This document shows, one piece after another, positions 1-11,200 of a DNA stretch of 64,000 bases (within the stretch, counting starts at the first letter, position 1; each line of letters opens with the position of its first letter). Both the position numbers and the translations under genes were made by a program. The DNA is from Muricea muricata (lineage: Eukaryota > Cnidaria > Anthozoa > Malacalcyonacea > Plexauridae). The notes under the pieces are model-generated. The model was not told the DNA's origin. It worked only from the letters and a program-made list of their open reading frames with translations, and did no database searches. Location of the stretch: positions 4,617,501 through 4,681,500 of the forward strand of contig OY979726.1 of NCBI GenBank assembly GCA_963855995.1, read 5' to 3'.

Positions 1-1101
1 GGTAAATTAACCTCGTTTGAGGAACAGACAGATAGGTTATTTTGTCACTTGTGTTAAAATTCCGTCCATTAGCTTATCTTAAATATCATTTCACTGGTAT
101 TCTTGATTGATACCCGCATTAAATTCTGGTAAAATCGACATGCCACCATCTGTTTTGCTACGGTGAATTGGAATACAAGTCACATTTTCTCGCTTTTTAA
201 CCAGAGAACACATTCTTTAAAGGTAGAACGACGGAATTGATCGTTTGCAATCGACGCCATCTTTGTTGACGTTTGAAACACATGGCAACCACAAAGTATC
301 TATTCATTATATCTGATCCTATCGAGCCATACATCTTTAAAGTATCATTCATAATACGCTAAAACTAACGATGAAATAGTAAATTGACACAAGTACTTCG
401 CTGTAAACAGCTGAAGTAATCTGCAGAGTCAACCAAGATGGCGCCCAATCACACGAAATGACGTCATGTGCAAACCAAGAATAGTGACAAAATGCATCAA
501 CTATAATTTAGTGGCATTATTAGGAAACTTATTTTTGTAAAACGTTCAATCCTACATGTTATTTTGTTTTGTTTTTAGAAATATCCAAATCCAAATGTTA
601 GAGACGAAATTTCCAGGCGTTAAGGTATTGTTTCTTTAAAAAATATTGTCGACATTTACCATATTTTTACCTGTTTTTTGACTCGAAAATTGACTGCCAA
701 ACTCCTAGATATTCTATTTAATTATTTTGTTGAATGTATTTGATATCAATGTTATTTCAATCCAATTTTTTTCACTTAATTTGCTGTCTTTTCTTTTTCA
801 TTAACGAGAAATATCTATTAAATCCTCTTTGATCCCTCAATAATAAGTATCTTGTTTTCTACTAACTTGCACATTACCACTACTTTCTATTACAATGTCG
901 TGTCTTCTTATTCTTGTGGATTGTTGTTTTGTGGGTCTTGCCGTCCAGGATCGTTCATTCTTTTCTCTTCTTGTGCGTTTTTTTCACATCCCATCACCCT
1001 TTGCAATAGTAGAAAGAATTAAGTTATGAGATGATAGTTACGAATAATTTATAAACTATAACATGATAAGTTTCTTGTACGTTTGCATGGTGAATACAAT
1101 A

Positions 1102-1187
1102 TACTTATTAAGCTTTGTGGAAACACCACGTAAATTTATTATTGCAATAATAAATTTACGTGGTGTTTCCACAAAGCTTAATAAGTA
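1102..1187. repeat. 86-bp perfect palindrome without spacer
   Basis: Two 43-base arms meet at ttgcaa (centre 1144.5) with no mismatch and no loop. The sequence can extrude as a cruciform or a near-complete hairpin. The mirror copy is at 13741-13826. Outer ends read tacttattaagctttgtgg and its complement. Confidence 0.95.
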
Positions 1188-1218
1188 AACTATAACATAT
1201 TAAGCACTTATTGGATGA

Positions 1219-1331
1219 GGTTTTTGTGATATGCGAAATGATCAATGTCGAGGTAAGAGTTATCAGCCGAGCCGAAGGCGAGTCAGATAACTCTTACCAA
1301 GACATTGATAATTTTGCATATCACAAAAACC
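1219..1331. repeat. Imperfect inverted repeat (hairpin element)
   Basis: Arms beginning ggtttttgtgatatgc and ending gcatatcacaaaaacc enclose a loop around gccgagccgaaggc. Flanking bases (ttattggat / atccgataa) extend the pairing imperfectly. It is probably a small foldback MITE. The mirror copy is at 13597-13709. Confidence 0.8.
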
Positions 1332-1563
1332 GAATCCGATAATTGCTTTATTATACATTGTAAGTCTTTTTCCTCGAGCAATTGACGAATTTCGCCTTCG
1401 GAAGAGCTTAAAAAGCAAGATGCCATAACATGAAACAGAAAATATCGAAAAAATGTTGTTGCCATGCCAACCATTGATGCCAACGAATACCGCATACTGT
1501 AATAATCTGCACCGTAGGCTCAACATGCAGATAACTCAGTTATCTGCTAGCAGATAACTGAGC

Positions 1564-1786
1564 CATAGAATAAGAATACATAGAAGGGCCACTCGCGTCG
1601 GAGCCTTTGGAGTTTTTGAAGCCGCGCATGTCGCATTACGCACGTTATTAGCATTTTCTCAGCCAGTCAATTGCATTTTCTGGCCAATAGGAATGCTGAA
1701 CTGGCTGGTGGCAGCCAGTAAACTGCATAAACATAGTGTGACATGTTGCACTGCTGAGTGGCCCTTCTATGTATTCTTATTGTATG
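1564..1786. mobile_element. MITE with about 30-bp terminal inverted repeats
   Basis: Ends read aagaatacatagaagggcc and ggcccttctatgtattctt, separated by about 170 bases that contain gccagt and ctggct motifs. The element sits inside a further inverted sequence made of gcagataactgag / ctcagttatctgc. A relative with the same core lies at 51722-51949, which supports a dispersed family. The mirror copy is at 13142-13364. No coding capacity. Confidence 0.8.
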
Positions 1787-1881
1787 ACTGAGTTATCTGC
1801 AGATTGTGTGATAGTCGCATTTATCTGCATACAACTGACCAATCACAACGCATAAAACAACTGCAATGTATAGTAATTAAC

Positions 1882-1987
1882 ACTTATTGACTGAGACCGA
1901 GGGAAACAGTATGTTTTGTGGACCAGAGACTGTCGATGTCGAGGGTCCACAAAACATACTGCTTTCCCGAGGTCTCAGTCAATAAGT
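1882..1987. repeat. Inverted repeat, about 45-bp arms
   Basis: Arms begin acttattgactgagacc and end ggtctcagtcaataagt, with a short loop around the sequence tgtcgatgtcga. Only a few mismatches are seen. Likely a foldback MITE. The mirror copy is at 12941-13046. Confidence 0.85.
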
Positions 1988-2246
1988 ATTTTATTATATA
2001 CTGAGTGCCAAAAGAGAAGAAAAGTACCACAAATCAATCAAACATGTGTAAAAAGGATTACCTTTTACCTGACATGGCTACGTGAGGCTTTGTGGATTTG
2101 TTGTCTACCGGTGAATAAAAGTAATGTCCACCGCTTAGCTACGTTGCCAGGGAGACAATAGAATTTCTCCACTATCACGTGATACGTTCTTAACCAATAA
2201 GAAACAGGAATAAATGAACTTTGACACTCAGTATATTATAAAATAG
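1988..2246. mobile_element. MITE with ttattatatactgagtg-type ends
   Basis: The left end (tattttattatatactgag) and the right end (ctcagtatattataaaata) are inverted copies about 255 bases apart. It abuts the preceding inverted repeat directly. No open frame of note. The mirror copy is at 12682-12940. Confidence 0.7.
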
Positions 2247-3954
2247 TATTAATTAGGCCGGCCAAATTATTGTGTAAGCTGTTAATATGAAATTTTTTTA
2301 TTAAAATCTCGAGAATCATTAATAAATCGTGAGCAAAACACAAAAGAAAATCATAGCCGTGAAGGAGTCTTTATTTCTCACACGCACACAACTTGCAGCT
2401 ACCCTAATTTATGTAAGGAATGTGTAAATTCTTAAAGCTCTTTCGAACAATAAAAATTAATATCTCGCACTAATCTCTCTCAAAAGCTCTCTCAAATTTA
2501 TTGCCGATATCTCTTTGAGAATTACTGTGCACGTGAAATGTAACTTATATCAAAACTAGCTTACTTCAAGCTGTTTGGGAATCAAGATTTTACGTGTCAA
2601 CGAGATCAAATATGAATCTAAGATGGCAGACAGCGCATTAAATTTCTATCTTTACGACCAACTCCCCAACGAAAGGCTTTAATTCGCTCGAAAGTCGAAT
2701 TTTGTTTTTTTTTATTGTTTCAGGTAGTGAAAGATCCTGTGTGCTTTTTACAGTACTACCGACACTAGCAACGTTAGTGCGAGATGTTAATTTTTATTGA
2801 AACAAAAGCTGAACTGCTAAAAAAATGGAAACGACAAGATAAAATAAAAAAACTTACTTTCACTCTATCTTTGGATCTTCTTGGCTTCGGTTGTTCTCGT
2901 TTCATCATGCTGTTTATGGTTTCATCTGGTTGGCGCACTCTCTTCATGGAGCATCAAGGCGGTCCAGTAGGTAACTAGCTCACTCGTGTCCAGTCAACCA
3001 ACATAAAATAAGGAGAAAATTAATGTGACAAAATATTTTAGAATATAGGACACTAAGCTTTAATTGAATTGACTTTAACAAACCGTACATTGTGATAGTA
3101 TTTGCATCTTAACATCTGATGGAGACGGCTTGTGATTTACTTCTTATGTCGATATGAATTCTTTCCCATCTTGTTGCATCATTAGTTGATGGTTGTTGTA
3201 TTCACTTTTTACTTGGCATTCTTTGAAAAAAAAATTACGATGTTCAGAAAACTGTTTACAAGATAAGCAAAGAAAACTACGTTCACAAGCATTAGAGAGG
3301 ACTAAGTAATTATAATAGGCGTGACAGGTCACAGAGGTTAGTCGACGAAGAAACTCATGGACAAATTCCCGGCATGATGATACCCCGATAGCAAGAAATA
3401 CAGCAAGTGAAGAACGTGTACGTGTGAGCTTAAACTGTATGTATGCAACTCCAAGAAAAGCGCAACACAAAATGGCGGAATTTAAAGACATTTCTGGTGT
3501 CATTTCCAGTTCCCTAACTTTCGCGGACAAATATATTTATATATTTTTCTCAAATTTTTTTGAAGTAAATCTAGATGGATTTTGTGAATAAACAAATTAA
3601 AAAAAGTATTGCCCACGTTAGGAAACTAGAACGGGCGCCCAAGAATGCCCACAATTTCTCCAATCTGGATTATATTTATTGATTGCGCAAATGACTGATA
3701 AAAAATAAGAGAGTAATAAAATACCAAATGGTTTCCTCTTCAAGATAGTGTCATACATGCGCGCGGCATTTCGGGATATTTGGGAAAACTCGTGTTGAAG
3801 TTGAACCTAAGGCAACATGCCAAGTACATGGATGACGCTATCCTGCTCAGGAAACTATTTAGTAATTGTCTTACAAAATGATGACAGTGAAACACAAGTC
3901 AACGCCACGGCATTTAAATTTCTCGTGTAGGATTGTTTGATCCTGCACAGTAAT

Positions 3955-4110
3955 AGCCAAGTGGCGCAATCGTCAGAGCAAACGCCTATCACATGTGAGG
4001 TCGTGGGTTCAATCCTTACTTCAGACTCGTGACACCCATGTGAGGAGTTAGTCAGTCGTGGGTTTATTCCGGGTACTCCGGTTTGCGAATGTTGACTGGA
4101 TGGTTAAAAT
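3955..4110 (+). mobile_element. tRNA-derived SINE
   Basis: A tRNA-like head shows an A-box-like segment (gtggcgcaatcgtcagagc at 3961) and a B-box-like segment (gggttcaatcc at 4005). It is followed by a tail with ccgggtactccggttt, a motif common in metazoan SINE tails. The stems are not those of an intact tRNA. The mirror copy is at 10818-10973, minus strand. A similar tail occurs at about 17180-17260 and 22330-22420. Confidence 0.6.
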
Positions 4111-5848
4111 TGTAAAATATCAGTAATCACCGGAACACGGGTACTTAACTAAACTGCTGACGATGAGGCGGAACTCATAATGAATTAATGAAAATGTGTT
4201 TCACTGTAGTTATCATATAATGTAATTGCCAAGCTGAATGAATAATTCTCCAGTAACTACGTCATATGAATAACTTACAATTATGAGAGTAGTGGGGGGG
4301 GGGGCAGCATAAAGATTGAAGTAGTGTCAAGGAAGGGGTACTACCCTGACGGGTACTAGGCGAAGAAGTAGAGTAAACAGGAGGAAGAAGATTAAATTGG
4401 AGTAAATAAGGGGGATTGGGGTAAAGAAGGGGAGAAGCAGGATAAAGAAACCAGTGGAAGGGGGTGCTATCCTGGAAGGAGTACCCGGGAAAGAAGAGGG
4501 TGAACAGGAGGAAAAGTAGATTGGAGAAAAGAAAGGGGAAATTAAACGGATCAGGAAATTCAGACTTGCAATTCAAATGAAAGGCAGCTCATTGGTCATG
4601 TAAACACTCGTTGAATCATGGTTCTCGCTTGCCTTTAGCTTGGAATCATCTTTGAATTTGAACTGAAAGTCTGAATTTGCATGTTTCTTGTATAGAGTGC
4701 AGTGTATCAGAACAGAAGAGGTTTTGAAGAAAAAGAAAGAAAGAATAAAAGTAAGTTAAAATTTGTAAAGAATAATGAAGAAACTATTGGTACAGCACTT
4801 GATACATGATGATAATCATCATTATAAACTCTCTATTAATCCGGGGGGGGGGTATAATAGAGAATTTGCAATGATAGTAAGTATATTGTAATATTTGGGT
4901 TTTTACCACTAAATCCTCTTGAAAGTTCTTTTTGGCTGTGGCTTCTCTCATCACAGTTGTCTGTGCTTGTCTTGCAAAATCTCTGGAATATCTATAACGT
5001 GAAGGTCAATATTTAAGATTAGAAAAATAGAAACCGTAAAATAGAAAGAAATTTAAATCGTGGCGAATACTTTTTACGGTCTTGCTGGCATGACAAAAAG
5101 AGAGTATAGATTTATAAGATCATGTTGATTTATCCTTTATCTGAACTATATTTAACTTAGATTTTAAAATAGATTTCACCCTGGTAAGCAGACCGAATGG
5201 GTTTTCAAACAAGATAACATTTAATGACTAAAACGTGCACAGAATAGTTAGAGAATGCTTACATGTCGAATAAAAATCCAATACTTTTAATGTCCAACTA
5301 CACAATAGCGATTTTCGTTGCATTTCTAGACTGGAGAAGAAGACGGCGCCATTTTGATTTTGATTTCTCCCGACAACGGCAGATTTGTCTTCGCAATTTT
5401 TTTCCATTTCTTCGTCGTTTCAGCTCCAATTTGCTCGTTGTGTTTCTTTCGTACCTTCCTCGCCATTTCCGTACAATCAATGGACATTTATACTCAAGAT
5501 TAAGACTGTATTGAGACTTTCAAAATGTTCGTCAGGAGACATAAAAATCGAAGCTTCTTCTTCGGGTTGCAGAAGCAAATGACGTCAGACGACCTTTGTC
5601 CGCCAGCAAATACCCGTATGTATAACATTCAATGATCTTTTTAGGAAGCTGAAAATCAGTTTTTATTGCGCGAACGAAATGTTTTTGCCATTATTTCTTA
5701 CTCAGGTCTTTGTTCTACTACTTTACTTCCAGTTTAGTTAGGTAACTTGCCAAAAGAAACGCCTGTAAGGGACAATTTTGCATATTTTTTTTATTTCGAT
5801 GCTGATGAAGAAGAGAAGACTCGTTAGAGCTTTCATTGGCAAATATCT

Positions 5849-5905
5849 TTCCCTCCGTGGCCGAGAGGTAAAGACAACTGTCTTGACTTCGATTTTGGGT
5901 GGATC
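5849..5905 (+). repeat. Possible tRNA-Ser-like relic
   Basis: The segment cctccgtggccgagaggt at the start resembles the 5' part of a class II (Ser/Leu-type) tRNA, and a weak B-box-like ggatcgagga follows. There is no complete cloverleaf. It is probably a SINE fragment, and chance similarity is possible. The mirror is at 9023-9079. Confidence 0.3.
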
Positions 5906-6273
5906 GAGGACCGGTCCAGTTCAACTGAGTTTGGTAAGAATTTAATTCTGATCGGTGCTCGATCCACCCAAAACTGAATTCAAAGCTGGGCGTGGAGTGC
6001 AGGAAAACACTAGGCAGTACCGCGAGGCCAAGGAGGCAAACGTTATTTTCCTAGTGTTGTTAACTAATATTTAAGCAAATTTCATTAACTTGACTGTTGG
6101 GGACAGACCTGTAGGGTTGGTGCATTGAAGACTTCTCGTCGTTATTTCCCTTCGTTCAAGAAGACAAGTTGTCTTCATCGAGAAATAACGACGAAAAGAC
6201 TTCAAGACACCACTAAACCACTACACTTTAAAGCTACAGTGTAGTGGTTTAGCTAGCTAAACCACTACACTGT
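5885..6273. repeat. Cluster of three strong hairpins
   Basis: The first hairpin is 5885-5981, with arms around tttgggtggatcga and tcgatccacccaaa. The second is 6125-6205, with arms ttgaagacttctcgtcg and cgacgaaaagacttcaa. The third is 6236-6273, a 38-base perfect palindrome centred on agctagct. Mirror copies lie at 8947-9043, 8723-8803 and 8655-8692. Confidence 0.8.
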
Positions 6274-6669
6274 GCCAATAATATATGGCTGACTTCTTCC
6301 TAACGCTTACGGTACGACCATGGATGCGCAAAGATGCCCAAACACATTAAAGCCTTGAAAGCAAGTGTTTTCTTTTAGGAAAGAATCAAGGACGACAACG
6401 CTTACTAAATCAAAGCCGTCTAGTCATGTTTTAAGTACTTCAGCTATGTTTAACGATCTTTTACCAGATCTTTGCAAGAGGAAAAGTAAAATTTTGCATC
6501 ATTATTATTAACTTTCCGTCAGTCGTTTCTTTCTTGATCGAGCATTATATGCCATTGTGTTCAGTGTCCTTGATATAGGAGCCATATACTTATGGCCTTG
6601 GGTTTAATTCCCAAACACTGAATGGCAGTGTTTTGCTCTTCCAATGAGATAACAAGATGGCACTGTAGA

Positions 6670-8260
6670 ACGCGTGGTTTTATATAAGCTACGAGCGTCA
6701 AGATATCCTTGATAGGTAACTATTGATCCTACAATGGACACTTATGTTCACTGCCAATAGGAACGTTTCCAACTCACAGCTTGTACATAATGGATTTTAT
6801 AGGTTGTGTCACAAGGAAACTGCAGTTCGGTCGTAAAATCAACTTGTTTTCAAGGTTGCCGGGTTTTAAACATTACTGACACTGTTAATGTTGTAGCTCG
6901 GAATTGTAAAACAACGGCGGCAATGCAGTTTTCTTGTGCCATAACCTGTAAAATGGGTGGTTTTATCATTTATATAAGCCACGACCGCCAAGCTTTATCC
7001 TTGATAGGAAAGAATTGATCCCACCAACGACATTTGTATTCTCTACCGATAGGAACGTTTGAGACTTACAGCTTGTACATAACGCATTTTATCGGTGAGT
7101 CGTAAAACCAACCTGTTACTGCTCAGCAAACTACCAGTTCCCTCGATCAACGATAGTCGATGAAGCTTGGCGCTCGTAGGTTGTGTAAAACCAAGCATTT
7201 TACAGGTTATAGCCAGGTTAGCAGTATCTGCAATGTTTCAAAGCAACCACGAATAGAAACTGACAGCCAACGTTCTGAGTTAAGGTTTGTAGAATATACT
7301 ACATGATTAGTTACAGCATGACCAGGCATATAGTAAATAACGCATTGCCATCTTGTTCCAAAGTTATCTTATTACTTGAAAGAGCTGAAGACTGCCATGC
7401 AGTGTTTGGGAATCAAACCCAAGGCCATAAATACATGACTCCTATATCAAGGACACTGAGCACAATGACATATAAAGCTCGATCAAGAAAGAAACGACCG
7501 ACGGAAAGTCAATAGTATATGCAAACTTCGACTTTCCTTCTTGCAAAGGCCTGGTCATAAAAGATCGTTAAACATAGCTGAGCAACTTAAAACATGCCTA
7601 CACAGTTTTGATTTAATAAGCGTTATCGTCTTTGACTCTTTCCCGAAAGAAGACATATTCTTTACAGGCTGTACAGTGTTTGCGCATCTATGCTTCATGC
7701 CTTCTTGAAAAGACCTCGCCATAAAAGATCGTTTAACTTAGCTGAACAACTCGAGCGCCAAGCTTCATCGACTATCGTTGATCGAGGGAACTGGTAGTTT
7801 GCTGAGCAGTAACAGGTTGGTTTTACGACTCACCGATAAAATGCGTTATGTACAAGCTGTAAGTCTCAAACGTTCCTATCGGTAGAGAATACAAATGTCG
7901 TTGGTGGGATCAATTCTTTCCTATCAAGGATAAAGCTTGGCGGTCGTGGCTTATATAAATGATAAAACCACCCATTTTACAGGTTATGGCACAAGAAAAC
8001 TGCATTGCCGCCGTTGTTTTACAATTCCGAGCTACAACATTAACAGTGTCAGTAATGTTTAAAACCCGGCAACCTTGAAAACAAGTTGATTTTACGACCG
8101 AACTGCAGTTTCCTTGTGACACAACCTATAAAATCCATTATGTACAAGCTGTGAGTTGGAAACGTTCCTATTGGCAGTGAACATAAGTGTCCATTGTAGG
8201 ATCAATAGTTACCTATCAAGGATATCTTGACGCTCGTAGCTTATATAAAACCACGCGTTC
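6670..8260. repeat. Diverged about-290-bp tandem units around the palindrome centre
   Basis: In the right arm, 7851-7980 and about 8142-8270 share, in order, gtacaagctgt, aaacgttcctat, cctatcaaggat and cgtggcttatata-like blocks, offset by about 291 bases. The left arm has the same in reverse. Each unit ends in a tataaaaccac / ttttacaggtt block. The spacer adds a partial unit. No protein-coding signature was found. Confidence 0.65.
7177..7751. repeat. Non-palindromic spacer of the giant palindrome
   Basis: Symmetry breaks at 7177/7751. About 7345-7705 is a diverged direct copy of right-arm sequence 8268-8610 and an inverted copy of the matching left-arm segment. Both copies keep the order of a gccatcttgtt segment, a cagtgtttgggaat segment, a gctcgatcaagaaagaaacg segment and an aaaagatcgttaaacatagct segment. 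At about 7706-7751 another short copy of the last segment begins. The spacer is therefore part of a diverged tandem array rather than unique sequence. No gene is seen. Confidence 0.85.
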
Positions 8261-11200
8261 TACAGTGCCATCTTGTTATCTCATTGGAAGAGCAAAACAC
8301 TGCCATTCAGTGTTTGGGAATTAAACCCAAGGCCATAAGTATATGGCTCCTATATCAAGGACACTGAACACAATGGCATATAATGCTCGATCAAGAAAGA
8401 AACGACTGACGGAAAGTTAATAATAATGATGCAAAATTTTACTTTTCCTCTTGCAAAGATCTGGTAAAAGATCGTTAAACATAGCTGAAGTACTTAAAAC
8501 ATGACTAGACGGCTTTGATTTAGTAAGCGTTGTCGTCCTTGATTCTTTCCTAAAAGAAAACACTTGCTTTCAAGGCTTTAATGTGTTTGGGCATCTTTGC
8601 GCATCCATGGTCGTACCGTAAGCGTTAGGAAGAAGTCAGCCATATATTATTGGCACAGTGTAGTGGTTTAGCTAGCTAAACCACTACACTGTAGCTTTAA
8701 AGTGTAGTGGTTTAGTGGTGTCTTGAAGTCTTTTCGTCGTTATTTCTCGATGAAGACAACTTGTCTTCTTGAACGAAGGGAAATAACGACGAGAAGTCTT
8801 CAATGCACCAACCCTACAGGTCTGTCCCCAACAGTCAAGTTAATGAAATTTGCTTAAATATTAGTTAACAACACTAGGAAAATAACGTTTGCCTCCTTGG
8901 CCTCGCGGTACTGCCTAGTGTTTTCCTGCACTCCACGCCCAGCTTTGAATTCAGTTTTGGGTGGATCGAGCACCGATCAGAATTAAATTCTTACCAAACT
9001 CAGTTGAACTGGACCGGTCCTCGATCCACCCAAAATCGAAGTCAAGACAGTTGTCTTTACCTCTCGGCCACGGAGGGAAAGATATTTGCCAATGAAAGCT
9101 CTAACGAGTCTTCTCTTCTTCATCAGCATCGAAATAAAAAAAATATGCAAAATTGTCCCTTACAGGCGTTTCTTTTGGCAAGTTACCTAACTAAACTGGA
9201 AGTAAAGTAGTAGAACAAAGACCTGAGTAAGAAATAATGGCAAAAACATTTCGTTCGCGCAATAAAAACTGATTTTCAGCTTCCTAAAAAGATCATTGAA
9301 TGTTATACATACGGGTATTTGCTGGCGGACAAAGGTCGTCTGACGTCATTTGCTTCTGCAACCCGAAGAAGAAGCTTCGATTTTTATGTCTCCTGACGAA
9401 CATTTTGAAAGTCTCAATACAGTCTTAATCTTGAGTATAAATGTCCATTGATTGTACGGAAATGGCGAGGAAGGTACGAAAGAAACACAACGAGCAAATT
9501 GGAGCTGAAACGACGAAGAAATGGAAAAAAATTGCGAAGACAAATCTGCCGTTGTCGGGAGAAATCAAAATCAAAATGGCGCCGTCTTCTTCTCCAGTCT
9601 AGAAATGCAACGAAAATCGCTATTGTGTAGTTGGACATTAAAAGTATTGGATTTTTATTCGACATGTAAGCATTCTCTAACTATTCTGTGCACGTTTTAG
9701 TCATTAAATGTTATCTTGTTTGAAAACCCATTCGGTCTGCTTACCAGGGTGAAATCTATTTTAAAATCTAAGTTAAATATAGTTCAGATAAAGGATAAAT
9801 CAACATGATCTTATAAATCTATACTCTCTTTTTGTCATGCCAGCAAGACCGTAAAAAGTATTCGCCACGATTTAAATTTCTTTCTATTTTACGGTTTCTA
9901 TTTTTCTAATCTTAAATATTGACCTTCACGTTATAGATATTCCAGAGATTTTGCAAGACAAGCACAGACAACTGTGATGAGAGAAGCCACAGCCAAAAAG
10001 AACTTTCAAGAGGATTTAGTGGTAAAAACCCAAATATTACAATATACTTACTATCATTGCAAATTCTCTATTATACCCCCCCCCCGGATTAATAGAGAGT
10101 TTATAATGATGATTATCATCATGTATCAAGTGCTGTACCAATAGTTTCTTCATTATTCTTTACAAATTTTAACTTACTTTTATTCTTTCTTTCTTTTTCT
10201 TCAAAACCTCTTCTGTTCTGATACACTGCACTCTATACAAGAAACATGCAAATTCAGACTTTCAGTTCAAATTCAAAGATGATTCCAAGCTAAAGGCAAG
10301 CGAGAACCATGATTCAACGAGTGTTTACATGACCAATGAGCTGCCTTTCATTTGAATTGCAAGTCTGAATTTCCTGATCCGTTTAATTTCCCCTTTCTTT
10401 TCTCCAATCTACTTTTCCTCCTGTTCACCCTCTTCTTTCCCGGGTACTCCTTCCAGGATAGCACCCCCTTCCACTGGTTTCTTTATCCTGCTTCTCCCCT
10501 TCTTTACCCCAATCCCCCTTATTTACTCCAATTTAATCTTCTTCCTCCTGTTTACTCTACTTCTTCGCCTAGTACCCGTCAGGGTAGTACCCCTTCCTTG
10601 ACACTACTTCAATCTTTATGCTGCCCCCCCCCCCACTACTCTCATAATTGTAAGTTATTCATATGACGTAGTTACTGGAGAATTATTCATTCAGCTTGGC
10701 AATTACATTATATGATAACTACAGTGAAACACATTTTCATTAATTCATTATGAGTTCCGCCTCATCGTCAGCAGTTTAGTTAAGTACCCGTGTTCCGGTG
10801 ATTACTGATATTTTACAATTTTAACCATCCAGTCAACATTCGCAAACCGGAGTACCCGGAATAAACCCACGACTGACTAACTCCTCACATGGGTGTCACG
10901 AGTCTGAAGTAAGGATTGAACCCACGACCTCACATGTGATAGGCGTTTGCTCTGACGATTGCGCCACTTGGCTATTACTGTGCAGGATCAAACAATCCTA
11001 CACGAGAAATTTAAATGCCGTGGCGTTGACTTGTGTTTCACTGTCATCATTTTGTAAGACAATTACTAAATAGTTTCCTGAGCAGGATAGCGTCATCCAT
11101 GTACTTGGCATGTTGCCTTAGGTTCAACTTCAACACGAGTTTTCCCAAATATCCCGAAATGCCGCGCGCATGTATGACACTATCTTGAAGAGGAAACCAT

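Larger units (their letters stand above)
1..7176. repeat. Left arm of a giant palindrome
   Basis: This arm is the reverse complement of 7752-14927, with position x pairing with 14928-x. Stretches compared by eye at both ends and throughout agree, including an 11-base G run, a 10-base G run and every mirrored open frame. One mismatch was seen (3027 G against 11901 A). The arm starts at the first base of the window, so it may extend further left. It carries no credible gene, only MITEs, hairpins and a SINE. It could be a recent inverted duplication, a conversion-maintained palindrome, or an assembly foldback. Confidence 0.95.
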
